DNA of 64,000 nucleotides from assembly GCF_900109195.1 (NCBI RefSeq), contig NZ_FNZG01000001.1, positions 496,001-560,000 of the forward strand. The letters are read 5' to 3'. Under the pieces are notes generated by a model that worked only from the letters and a program-made list of their open reading frames with translations, made no database searches and had not been told where the DNA came from. The position numbers and the translations under genes were made by a program. Positions 53,906 through 61,475 of this stretch are shown here, piece after piece. The DNA comes from Pseudooceanicola nitratireducens. Lineage in GTDB: Bacteria > Pseudomonadota > Alphaproteobacteria > Rhodobacterales > Rhodobacteraceae. Numbering within the stretch: position 1 is the first letter of the stretch; every line of letters starts with the position of its first letter.

Positions 53906-53960
53906 TTGGCCCCGGTCTAGTCGGCCCCGGTCTGATTGGCCTGGGTCTGATTGGCTGGAT
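53901..53960. repeat. 15-bp tandem repeat, four units, starting at the receptor stop codon
   Basis: Units TCTGATTGGCCCCGG, TCTAGTCGGCCCCGG, TCTGATTGGCCTGGG and TCTGATTGGCTGGAT run from 53901 to 53960. The first unit contains the end of the receptor gene (Phe-TGA). A partial CTGATCC follows. Confidence 0.75.
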
Positions 53961-53998
53961 CTGATCCGTTTCCCTCGATGCCCCCTGCGGGGCGTCCC

Positions 53999-54027
53999 GG
54001 CCCGGTCCCCGTTGCGGGGGCCGGGCC
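53999..54027 (+). terminator. GC-rich terminator of the receptor gene
   Basis: A 12-bp stem with one G-U pair (GGCCCGGTCCCC with GGGGGCCGGGCC) is closed by a five-base loop and followed by TCTTG. It lies 94 bases past the stop, after the tandem repeat. Confidence 0.6.
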
Positions 54028-54163
54028 TCTTGCTGCCCTGCCGCGCGATCTGCCTGTTGGCTGCACAACAAATGTGCAACTGCGCCTTTTCTGTGCGCCT
54101 GATCCGCCCCGACAGCGCCCCGACCCTTGCCAGCCCGCCCCCGCCATGGCGATTGGCAAAGAC

Positions 54164-54748
54164 ATGAGCGGGACACTTACCATTGTAGTCGTCGAAGAGG
54201 ACCGGGATCGGGCCGTGGCCATCGTGGATGCGCTGATGGACAGCGGCGACCACGAGGTCCACGTGATCGCCGACCCTTCCGGGCTGGCGCGCAAGATCGC
54301 GGCCCATGCGCCTGACATCGTGCTGATCGACATCGACCATCCGACCCGCGACATGATGGAGGAGCTGACGCTTGCCTCCGGTCCGCTGGACCGACCCGTG
54401 GCCATGTTCGTGTCCGGCGCGGCGGGCGGTCTGGCGCAGGCCGCCATCGAAAGCGGCGTGTCGGCCTATGTGGTCGACGGGCTGGCCCCCGACCGGCTGA
54501 AGCCTGTCATCGACACCGCCATCGCGCGCTTCCGCATGTTCCGCCAGATGCGCACCGAACTGGCCGAGACGCGCCGCGCCCTGGAAGAGCGCAAGGTGAT
54601 CGACCGCGCCAAGGGCCTTCTGATGAAGGCCAAGGGAATCGACGAGGACGCGGCCTATGCCCTGCTGCGCAAGACCGCCATGGATCAGGGCCGCCGCGTC
54701 GCCGAGGTCGCCGAGGCGCTGGTCACCGCATCGGGGCTGTTGTCATGA
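54164..54748 (+). CDS. nasT: Nitrate-responsive ANTAR antiterminator NasT
   Basis: The protein has 194 residues. The N-terminal receiver-like domain has VVVEEDRDRAVAI and LIDIDHPTRDMMEEL (Asp near 56). A coiled coil (MRTELAETRRALEERKV) leads to the C-terminal ANTAR RNA-binding domain with DRAKGLLMKAKGIDEDAAYALLRKTAMDQGR. NasT binds leader RNA to prevent termination, and NasS holds it inactive until nitrate is present. The start is ATG 54164 or 54146. The stop overlaps nasS by four bases. Confidence 0.95.
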   Translation: MSGTLTIVVVEEDRDRAVAIVDALMDSGDHEVHVIADPSGLARKIAAHAPDIVLIDIDHPTRDMMEELTLASGPLDRPVAMFVSGAAGGLAQAAIESGVSAYVVDGLAPDRLKPVIDTAIARFRMFRQMRTELAETRRALEERKVIDRAKGLLMKAKGIDEDAAYALLRKTAMDQGRRVAEVAEALVTASGLLS

Positions 54749-55935
54749 TCCCGGTCAGCCTTCCCGTCGCCTATGTGCCACTTGTCGATGCCGCGCCGCT
54801 GATCATCGCCCAGGACATGGGCTTTGCCGCGGCTGAAGGCATTTCGCTTGATCTGGTCTCTGCGCCCTCCTGGTCCTCGGTCCGGGACATGCTGGCCTTT
54901 GGCCGGGTGGACGCCGCGCATCTTCTTTCGCCCATGCCCGTGGCCATGGGGCTGGGACTGGGCGGCGTGACGACCGAACTGGTCGCGCCTTATGTCCTGT
55001 CGGCCAATGGCAACGTGATCGGTGTCGGCCGCACGCTGGAGGCCCGCCTGCGCGAGGCAGGCTATGGTTTCGACTTCACCGATGCTGCCGCTGCCGCCAC
55101 GGCCCTGGCCGCCGTGCTGAAACAGGGCGGCAATGCGCCTGTGACCTTCGGCGCGCCCTTTCCCTTCTCGATGCACGTCGAACTGCTGCGCTATTGGTTC
55201 GACAGCACGCCGCTGCGCGAGTGCCGGATCGACATCCGCGTGGTGCCGCCGCCGATGATGGCGCAGGCCCTGGCCGATGGCGATGTGGATGCCTTCTGCG
55301 TCGGCGAACCCTGGGGGTCGGTCGCGGTCGAACAGGGGGCAGGGGCCCTGATGCTGCCGGGCAAGGCGATCTGGGAATTCGCACCGGAAAAGGTGCTGGC
55401 CGTGCGCCGCGCCTGGGCCGAGACCGAACCGCATCTGCTGTCGCGCCTGATGCAGGCGCTGTGGCGGGCCGGGCGCTGGCTGTCGCAGCCCGACAGCCGC
55501 ACCACCGCCGCCGAGATCCTGTCGCGCCCGGAATGGCTGGGCATTCCGCCCGAACTGATCGACCGCGCGCTGTCGGGCCGGTTCACCATTTCCACCCGCG
55601 CCGAACAGCGCGAGGTCGAGGGGTTCCTGAACTTCCACGACGGTGCGGCGAACTTCCCCTGGCGCAGCCAGGCCAAGTGGATCGCCGACCGCATTGCCTT
55701 GGCCAACGGTTTGGACCGCGCCGAAGCACAACGCATCGCCGGCGGCATATTCCGCGCCGACCTGTACCGCGAACACATGGCCGGCGGCGACGTCGATCTG
55801 CCCGGGGCGTCAGAAAAGCTGGAAGGCTCGATTCGTCACGGAACCGCGGTGGCGTCGCACAAAGGCGGGCTGATCCTGCAGCCGGATCGGTTCTTCGACG
55901 GGCGCATTTTTGACCCCATCCCGGACGAGTGCTGA
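54745..55935 (+). CDS. nasS: Nitrate sensor NasS (NrtA-like, cytoplasmic)
   Basis: The protein has 396 residues. It has the nitrate-binding fold of NrtA/CmpA (VPLVDAAPLIIAQDMGFAAAEGI, VDAFCVGEPWGSVAVEQG, QAKWIADRIALANGL) but no signal peptide, so it should stay in the cytoplasm. This is the mark of NasS, which binds NasT and lets it go on binding nitrate or nitrite. The last 40 residues include a Tyr-Arg-rich segment (IFRADLYREHMAGG). A leader region follows before nrtA. Confidence 0.94.
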   Translation: MIPVSLPVAYVPLVDAAPLIIAQDMGFAAAEGISLDLVSAPSWSSVRDMLAFGRVDAAHLLSPMPVAMGLGLGGVTTELVAPYVLSANGNVIGVGRTLEARLREAGYGFDFTDAAAAATALAAVLKQGGNAPVTFGAPFPFSMHVELLRYWFDSTPLRECRIDIRVVPPPMMAQALADGDVDAFCVGEPWGSVAVEQGAGALMLPGKAIWEFAPEKVLAVRRAWAETEPHLLSRLMQALWRAGRWLSQPDSRTTAAEILSRPEWLGIPPELIDRALSGRFTISTRAEQREVEGFLNFHDGAANFPWRSQAKWIADRIALANGLDRAEAQRIAGGIFRADLYREHMAGGDVDLPGASEKLEGSIRHGTAVASHKGGLILQPDRFFDGRIFDPIPDEC

Positions 55936-55981
55936 AAAAAGCGTCACTCTGCCCCGCATTTCGGTGCAATCCGCCCCGAAA

Positions 55982-55997
55982 TGGCGCTGCAGCGGCA
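55982..55997 (+). promoter_or_regulatory. Weak sigma-54-like promoter before the nitrate leader
   Basis: TGGCGCTGCAGCGGCA has GG and GC spaced by ten bases, as sigma-54 promoters need. The -12 part is GGC rather than TTGC. A start near 56008 would place both ANTAR hairpins in the transcript. A sigma-70 promoter is not evident instead. Confidence 0.25.
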
Positions 55998-56042
55998 AAC
56001 CCCTCTTTTCGCAACTGCAGCAATGCGTCATCAATAAGACAT

Positions 56043-56108
56043 CGAAGCACAATGGCGTGCTTCGTAACGAATTCTCCCGACGCTTGGGATCCTTGAGCAA
56101 GGCTGCTC
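56043..56108 (+). promoter_or_regulatory. Two-hexaloop ANTAR (NasT) recognition element in the nrtA leader
   Basis: First hairpin: CGAAGCAC 56043-56050, loop AATGGC 56051-56056, GTGCTTCG 56057-56064 (8-bp perfect stem). Second hairpin: GAGC 56095-56098, loop AAGGCT 56099-56104, GCTC 56105-56108. Both loops have six bases with A at position one and G at position four, the signature of RNAs bound by ANTAR proteins. The element lies between nasS and nrtA, and nasT is two genes upstream. The second stem is short (4 bp plus one G-U), so it is the weaker call. Confidence 0.75.
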
Positions 56109-56160
56109 GCATCGTGTTGACCTCCTCCCTGTCAGCACGCGCGGCGACCTTATGTTTTTG

Positions 56161-56182
56161 GTCCGGGCGTTCTTTCCCGGAC
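56161..56182 (+). terminator. Probable leader terminator controlled by NasT
   Basis: GTCCGGG/CCCGGAC (7 bp, loop eight) lies 53 bases after the second ANTAR hairpin and is followed by TTCATGG, just before the nrtA ribosome site AAGGAAAG. The U run is short. Another hairpin, CGTGTTGAC/GTCAGCACG at 56113-56139, lies between and could be part of the switch. Confidence 0.45.
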
Positions 56183-56201
56183 TTCATGGAAAGGAAAGAG
56201 A

Positions 56202-57569
56202 ATGAAGAAATTGCTACTTTCGCTGGCAGCGACGACCGCCCTGACCGCACCGGCCTTTGCCGAGATGCTGGAACTGGAAAAGGACGAGCTGACCTTTGGC
56301 TTCATCAAGCTGACCGACATGGCCCCCCTGGCCGTGGCCTATGAGCAGGGCTTCTTCGATGACGAAGGCCTGTTCGTGACGCTGGAAGCCCAAGCCAACT
56401 GGAAGGTCCTGCTGGACGGCGTGATCGACGGCACCCTGGACGGCGCGCATATGCTGGCCGGTCAGCCCCTGGCGGCCACGATCGGGTTCGGCACCGAAGC
56501 GCATATCATCACCCCCTTCTCCATGGACCTGAACGGCAACGGCATCACCGTCTCGAACGAGATCTGGGAACAGATGAAGCCGAACATCCCGACCATGGAA
56601 GACGGCCGCCCGCAGCACCCGATTTCCGCCTCGGCCCTTGCCCCGGTGGTCGAAAAGTACAAGTCCGAAGGCAAGCCCTTCAACATGGGCATGGTCTTCC
56701 CCGTGTCGACCCACAACTATGAACTGCGCTACTGGCTGGCCGCCGGCGGCCTGCACCCGGGCTATTACTCCACCGACAACATCACCGGCCAGATCGGCGC
56801 CGACGTGCTGCTTTCGGTGACGCCCCCGCCGCAGATGCCTGCCACGCTCGAGGCCGGCACGATCTATGGCTACTGCGTGGGCGAACCGTGGAACCAGCAG
56901 GCTGTCTTCAAGGGCATCGGCGTTCCGGTCATCACCGACTATGAGCTGTGGAAGAACAACCCGGAAAAGGTCTTTGGCATCACCGCCGAATTCGCCGAGG
57001 AATATCCCAACACCACCAAGGCCGTGGTCAAGGCGCTGATCCGTGCAGCCCAGTGGCTGGACGAAAACGACAACGCCAACCGTGAAGAAGCGGTCGAGAT
57101 CCTGTCCCGTCCCGATTACGTCGGCGCGGATTACGAGGTCATCGCGGCCTCGATGACCGGCACCTTCGAATACGAAAAGGGCGACAAGCGCGAAGTCCCC
57201 GATTTCAACGTCTTCTTCCGCTACAACGCGACCTATCCCTACTACTCGGACGCGATCTGGTACCTGACCCAGATGCGCCGCTGGGGCCAGATCGCCGAGG
57301 CCAAGTCGGACGAATGGTATGACGAGGTCGCCAAGTCGGTCTATCGCCCGGACATCTACCTGGAAGCCGCCCGCCTGCTGGTCGACGAAGGCCTGGCGAA
57401 CGAGGCCGACTTCCCCTGGGACAGCGACGGCTACAAGGCACCGACCCCGGCCGCCGACATCATCGACGGCATCCCCTACGACGGGAAAGCCCCGAACGCC
57501 TACCTGGAAAGCCTGCCGATCGGCCTGAAGGGTGCGCAGATCGTCGAAGGCTCTGAAGTCAAAGGCTGA
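56202..57569 (+). CDS. nrtA: Nitrate ABC transporter, periplasmic binding protein
   Basis: The protein has 455 residues. A Sec signal ([17 protein letters not shown]) is followed by [26 protein letters not shown], then [25 protein letters not shown] and [13 protein letters not shown], the NrtA/CmpA nitrate/bicarbonate-binding fold. Compared with NasS it is exported and longer. AAGGAAAG precedes the ATG. It is first in the nrtA-nrtB-nrtC-GAF-nirB-nirD transcript, and probably read only when NasT relieves the leader terminator. Confidence 0.95.
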   Translation: MKKLLLSLAATTALTAPAFAEMLELEKDELTFGFIKLTDMAPLAVAYEQGFFDDEGLFVTLEAQANWKVLLDGVIDGTLDGAHMLAGQPLAATIGFGTEAHIITPFSMDLNGNGITVSNEIWEQMKPNIPTMEDGRPQHPISASALAPVVEKYKSEGKPFNMGMVFPVSTHNYELRYWLAAGGLHPGYYSTDNITGQIGADVLLSVTPPPQMPATLEAGTIYGYCVGEPWNQQAVFKGIGVPVITDYELWKNNPEKVFGITAEFAEEYPNTTKAVVKALIRAAQWLDENDNANREEAVEILSRPDYVGADYEVIAASMTGTFEYEKGDKREVPDFNVFFRYNATYPYYSDAIWYLTQMRRWGQIAEAKSDEWYDEVAKSVYRPDIYLEAARLLVDEGLANEADFPWDSDGYKAPTPAADIIDGIPYDGKAPNAYLESLPIGLKGAQIVEGSEVKG

Positions 57570-57576
57570 ATTGGAT

Positions 57577-57658
57577 GGGGTGGGCGAATGCTCACCCCGC
57601 CCTGACCACCGCAAGACACAACCGCCACAGGGCGGGCCCGGTTCGAATGCCCGGCCCG
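57577..57658 (+). terminator. Two hairpins between nrtA and nrtB
   Basis: GGGGTGGGC/GCTCACCCC (57577-57598, loop GAAT) and a bulged CGGGCCCGG/CCGGCCCG stem (57633-57658) lie in the 168-base gap. Neither has a T run. They probably protect the nrtA message or reduce read-through. Confidence 0.45.
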
Positions 57659-57737
57659 TTCCCACCCGAACTGTACCTCGCGTCCCGCTGACAGGGCCGC
57701 CCCCGATAGATCCCAGCCGCCCGCAAGGAGCCGCCCC

Positions 57738-58820
57738 ATGACCACCGCAGACCCGAATTTCAGCGAAAGCGCCGAAAGAGAGGCCCGCCGGGCCCGGCTG
57801 TTCACCCGTATCAACAAGGCCGACGCCTGGTTCCAGGTCCTGGGCCTGGCCTGGATCACGCCGATCCTGCGCGCCGCCGCCGGTGACAACCCCCGCGCGC
57901 AACTGAAAGAAATCTGGCGTCTGCTGGCGGTGCCGGTCATCGCCATCCTCGCCTTCCTGCTGCTGTGGGGCACGCTTGCGCCGAAGGTGCAGACCTCGCT
58001 TGGTGCGATCCCCGGACCCTCCGAGGTCTGGACCGAAGCGGTCAACCTGCACGAGGATGCGCAGGCCAAGGCCGCCAAGGAACAGCAGCACTATGACCGG
58101 GTCGAGGCCCGCAACCAGCGCTTCATCGACCGTGGCCAGCCGGAAAAGGTCAAGGATATCCCCTATACCGGTTCGCCCAGCTACTACGCGCAGATCTGGA
58201 CCTCGATCAAAACCGTCTTCTTTGGCTTCCTGATCGCCTCGGCCGTGGCCATCCCGCTTGGCATCCTGGCCGGCCTGTCCGCCACCGCCAATGCCGCGAT
58301 CAACCCGCTGGTGCAGATCTTCAAACCCGTCTCGCCGCTGGCCTGGCTGCCGATCGTGACCATGGTCGTCTCGGCCGTCTATGCCACGAACGACGGGCTG
58401 TTTTCGAAATCCTTCCTGGTCTCGGCCATCACCGTGACGCTGTGTTCGCTGTGGCCCACGCTGATCAACACCGCGCTTGGCGTGGCCTCCATCGACAAGG
58501 ATCTCGTGTCGGTTTCCAAGGTGCTGAAGATGAACACCTGGACCAAGATCACCAAGCTTGTTCTGCCCTCGGCCCTGCCGCTGATCTTCACCGGTCTGCG
58601 CCTGTCGCTTGGTGTGGGCTGGATGGTTCTGATCGCCGCCGAAATGCTGGCCCAGAACCCTGGTCTTGGCAAATTCGTCTGGGATGAATTCCAGAACGGC
58701 TCGTCGCAGTCGCTGGCCAAGATCATCGTCGCGGTGCTGACCATCGGCATCATCGGCTTCCTGCTGGATCGGGTGATGTTCGCGCTGCAATCCCTCTTCA
58801 CCTTCTCGAACAATCGGTGA
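57738..58820 (+). CDS. nrtB: Nitrate ABC transporter permease
   Basis: The protein has 360 residues. A long cytoplasmic N-terminus (to about 50) and one helix (VPVIAILAFLLLWGTLAPKV) precede a charged insert (EQQHYDRVEARNQRF) and a five- to six-helix BPD transport domain. The coupling loop is ALGVASIDKDLVSVSKVLKMNTW, followed by LPLIFTGLRLSLGVGWMVLIAAEMLAQNPGLG. It would form a homodimer in the inner membrane. Confidence 0.95.
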   Translation: MTTADPNFSESAEREARRARLFTRINKADAWFQVLGLAWITPILRAAAGDNPRAQLKEIWRLLAVPVIAILAFLLLWGTLAPKVQTSLGAIPGPSEVWTEAVNLHEDAQAKAAKEQQHYDRVEARNQRFIDRGQPEKVKDIPYTGSPSYYAQIWTSIKTVFFGFLIASAVAIPLGILAGLSATANAAINPLVQIFKPVSPLAWLPIVTMVVSAVYATNDGLFSKSFLVSAITVTLCSLWPTLINTALGVASIDKDLVSVSKVLKMNTWTKITKLVLPSALPLIFTGLRLSLGVGWMVLIAAEMLAQNPGLGKFVWDEFQNGSSQSLAKIIVAVLTIGIIGFLLDRVMFALQSLFTFSNNR

Positions 58821-58825
58821 GCGAT

Positions 58826-60535
58826 ATGACCAAGCAACCGATCATCCAGTTCAAGAATGTCCACAAAAGCTTTGGCGAGGGCATCCACGCCAAGCACGTG
58901 CTGAAAGACGTCGATCTTGCGGTGGAAGAGGGCGAATTCCTTGTGCTGCTGGGCTTCTCGGGTTCGGGCAAGACGACGCTGATCAACCTGATGGCCGGGT
59001 TGGAAATGCCCACGAAAGGCGAAGTCACCTACAAGGGCAAGCCCGTCACCGGGCCGGGGCCGGAACGCGGCGTGATCTTCCAGTCCTATTCGCTGATGCC
59101 CTGGCTGACCGTGAACGGCAACGTCGGGCTGGCGGTGGACACGATCTTCCCCGATCTGCCCAAGGCCGAACGTGCGAAGAAGGTCGCCCATTACGTCAAG
59201 ATGGTGGGCCTGTCGCACGCCACCACCCGCCGCCCCGCCGAGCTTTCGGGCGGCATGCGCCAGCGGGTCAACGTGGCCCGCGCCCTGGCCATGAACCCCG
59301 AGGTGCTGTTGCTGGACGAGCCTCTGTCGGCGCTGGACGCGCTGACCCGCGCCAATCTGGCCGACGAGATCGAGGCGATCTGGAACGAGGAAAAGCAGAC
59401 CTGCGTGCTGATCACCAATGACGTGGACGAGGCGATCCTGCTGGCCGACCGCATCATCGCGCTGAACCCCGATGGCACCCTGGGCGAGGAATTCCGCGTC
59501 ACCCTGCCGCGTCCGCGCGACCGGTCGGCCATGAACACCGACGATACGTTCAAGACGCTGCGCGCGAAGGTCACCAACTATCTGATGGACGCGGGCATTC
59601 AGGCCAAGGCCGAAGGCAAGCGGGTGCTGCCGGATATCGAACCCAACCACCTGCCCTCGGCCGTTGTGGATGCGCAGAAGGGCATGATCGACAACAACTT
59701 CCTGTCCTTCGATCACCTGCACAAGATCTATCCCACGCCCAAGGGCCCGCTGACCGTGGTCGAGGATTTCAACCTCAAGCTCAACCGGGGCGAATTCATC
59801 TCGCTCATCGGGCATTCGGGCTGCGGCAAATCCACCGTGCTGACCATGGTCGCCGGTCTGAACGACGTGTCCAAGGGCGTCATCAAGCTGGACGGATACG
59901 AGGTGCGCGGGGCCGACCCGGAACGCGCCGTGGTCTTCCAGTCGCCGAACCTCTTCCCCTGGCTTTCGGCCAAGGAAAACGTCGCGATCGGGGTCGAGAA
60001 AGTCTATCCCAAGGCCTCGATGCAGGAACGCCAGGACGTGGTGGAATACTACCTTGAACGTGTCGGCCTGGCCGATGCCATGGACCAGCCCGCGTCCTCG
60101 ATGTCCAACGGCATGAAACAGCGCGTCGGCATCGCCCGGGCCTTTGCCCTGTCGCCGAAACTGCTGCTGCTGGATGAACCCTTCGGCATGCTCGACAGCC
60201 TGACCCGCTGGGAATTGCAGGAAGTCCTGATGGAGGTCTGGTCGCGCACCAAGGTGACCGCCGTCTGCGTCACCCACGACGTGGACGAGGCGATCCTGCT
60301 GGCTGACCGCGTTGTCATGATGACCAACGGCCCGCAGGCCACGATCGGCAAGATCACCAACGTCGACCTGCCGCGCCCGCGCACCCGCAAGGCCCTGCTG
60401 GAGCATCCGGATTACTACAAGTACCGCCAGGAAGTTCTGGATTTCCTTGAGGAATACGAACACGGCGCAAAGCCCAAGGCCAAGCCCGCAGCTGTTGCCG
60501 CCAAGGGCACCACCAAAGGCAAGGAAGCCGCGTGA
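58826..60535 (+). CDS. nrtC: Nitrate ABC transporter double ATPase (NrtC/NrtD fusion)
   Basis: The protein has 569 residues with two full ABC domains. Domain 1: Walker A GFSGSGKTT (43-51), signature LSGGM (140-144), Walker B LLLDEP and Asn at the switch position in LITNDVDEA (198). Domain 2: Walker A GHSGCGKST (329-337), signature MSNGM (426-430), Walker B LLLLDEP and His in VTHDVDEA (484). So one composite site looks degenerate and one canonical. The start is ATG 58826. A GTG at 58817 is also in frame. There is no NrtA-like C-terminal domain, unlike cyanobacterial NrtC. Confidence 0.94.
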   Translation: MTKQPIIQFKNVHKSFGEGIHAKHVLKDVDLAVEEGEFLVLLGFSGSGKTTLINLMAGLEMPTKGEVTYKGKPVTGPGPERGVIFQSYSLMPWLTVNGNVGLAVDTIFPDLPKAERAKKVAHYVKMVGLSHATTRRPAELSGGMRQRVNVARALAMNPEVLLLDEPLSALDALTRANLADEIEAIWNEEKQTCVLITNDVDEAILLADRIIALNPDGTLGEEFRVTLPRPRDRSAMNTDDTFKTLRAKVTNYLMDAGIQAKAEGKRVLPDIEPNHLPSAVVDAQKGMIDNNFLSFDHLHKIYPTPKGPLTVVEDFNLKLNRGEFISLIGHSGCGKSTVLTMVAGLNDVSKGVIKLDGYEVRGADPERAVVFQSPNLFPWLSAKENVAIGVEKVYPKASMQERQDVVEYYLERVGLADAMDQPASSMSNGMKQRVGIARAFALSPKLLLLDEPFGMLDSLTRWELQEVLMEVWSRTKVTAVCVTHDVDEAILLADRVVMMTNGPQATIGKITNVDLPRPRTRKALLEHPDYYKYRQEVLDFLEEYEHGAKPKAKPAAVAAKGTTKGKEAA

Positions 60536-61464
60536 TGGACGGAGCGACGGATATGACGACCCGGCCTTTCATCGAGGTCTCAGAGGTCTGGGTGCCCGAA
60601 GGCGACAGGCTGGTCCTGTCCAAGGGCACCTATGGCGACCTGGCCGAATTTGCCTCGGTTTCGGAACGCGAAAGCTTTGCCCGGGGCGAAGGCCTGCCGG
60701 GCAAGGCCTGGGACGAAGGCCGCCCCGTGGTCCTGAAAGAATTCGACGGCAGCTATTTCAAGCGGACCGAGGCCGCCAAGGCCGCAGGTCTGACCGCCGC
60801 CGTGGCCATCCCGGTCTTTGCCGGCACGCAGCTGAAGGCCGTGCTGGTGACGCTGTGTTCGGATGACGACAGCCGCATGGGCGCGATCGAGGTCTGGTCC
60901 GGCGAAGGCAACATGCTGACCCTGGAAGACGGCTATTACGGGGCGGCGAAACAGTTCGAGTTCGTCTCGCAGCACGTGCATTTCCAGCGTGGCCAGGGCC
61001 TGCCCGGCGGCGTCTGGGGGGCCAATACCCCGCTGCTCTTCCGGGATCTTGGCGCGGGCTACAAGTTCGTGCGCTCGGAAAGTGCGGGGCGTGCCGGTCT
61101 GACCTGGGGCCTGGGCCTGCCGCTGCCCTCGCCCACGGGGCGGCCCTATGTGCTGACCCTGCTGACGGCCACGGGCACCCCGCTGGCCCGCCGGTTCGAA
61201 ATCTGGGACGCCCGCGCCGCCCGCGTCGGCACCGCCAACGAAGCGGTGCTTATCGACGGCATCTGCGCCCGCGAAGGAAGCCTGTACGACCACGACACCG
61301 AACGCCGGATCAAGGCGTTCCAGGGCCCGATCGGCCAGGTGCTGGGCACCGGCCTTCCTGTCGTCGACGCCAGCGCGGCAGGCCAGCACGGCTATCGCAC
61401 GCTGGTGGCCCTGCCGATCCATTCATCCCGCGAAGTGACGCATGTCGTCGCCTGGTATTGCTGA
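60535..61464 (+). CDS. Triple GAF-like repeat protein of the nitrate cluster
   Basis: The protein has 309 residues, and its ATG overlaps the nrtC stop (TGATG). Three related units are visible. Unit 1 (about 13-108) has GEGLPGKAW and AVAIPV. Unit 2 (about 117-211) has GQGLPGGVW and GLGLPL. Unit 3 (about 221-309) has GQVLGTGLPV and LVALPI. The spacing and G-x-G-LPG followed by a beta strand with P are typical of GAF domains. No enzyme, DNA-binding or membrane part follows. It may bind a small nitrogen compound or FeS-like cofactor. Its function is unknown. Confidence 0.8.
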   Translation: MDGATDMTTRPFIEVSEVWVPEGDRLVLSKGTYGDLAEFASVSERESFARGEGLPGKAWDEGRPVVLKEFDGSYFKRTEAAKAAGLTAAVAIPVFAGTQLKAVLVTLCSDDDSRMGAIEVWSGEGNMLTLEDGYYGAAKQFEFVSQHVHFQRGQGLPGGVWGANTPLLFRDLGAGYKFVRSESAGRAGLTWGLGLPLPSPTGRPYVLTLLTATGTPLARRFEIWDARAARVGTANEAVLIDGICAREGSLYDHDTERRIKAFQGPIGQVLGTGLPVVDASAAGQHGYRTLVALPIHSSREVTHVVAWYC

Positions 61465-61475
61465 AAGGTGAACCT

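Noticed and set aside
51929-54340. 803-codon minus-strand frame opposite the TonB receptor
   Set aside because: Shadow of the receptor gene. The sequence is compositionally odd, with no ribosome site or recognisable domain.
55950-55970. NtrC-like site around GGTGCA before the nitrate leader
   Set aside because: Only one half-site is good and the spacing to the other half is two bases too long for TGCAC-N5-7-GTGCA type sites.
57633-57658. tRNA T-arm-like string GGTTCGAATG in the nrtA-nrtB gap
   Set aside because: No D-arm, anticodon arm or acceptor stem can be built around it. It is the loop of a GC hairpin.
56214-58790. 858-codon minus-strand frame opposite nrtA and nrtB
   Set aside because: Same shadow effect of high-GC third positions. 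The plus-strand genes have signal peptide, binding fold and permease motifs.
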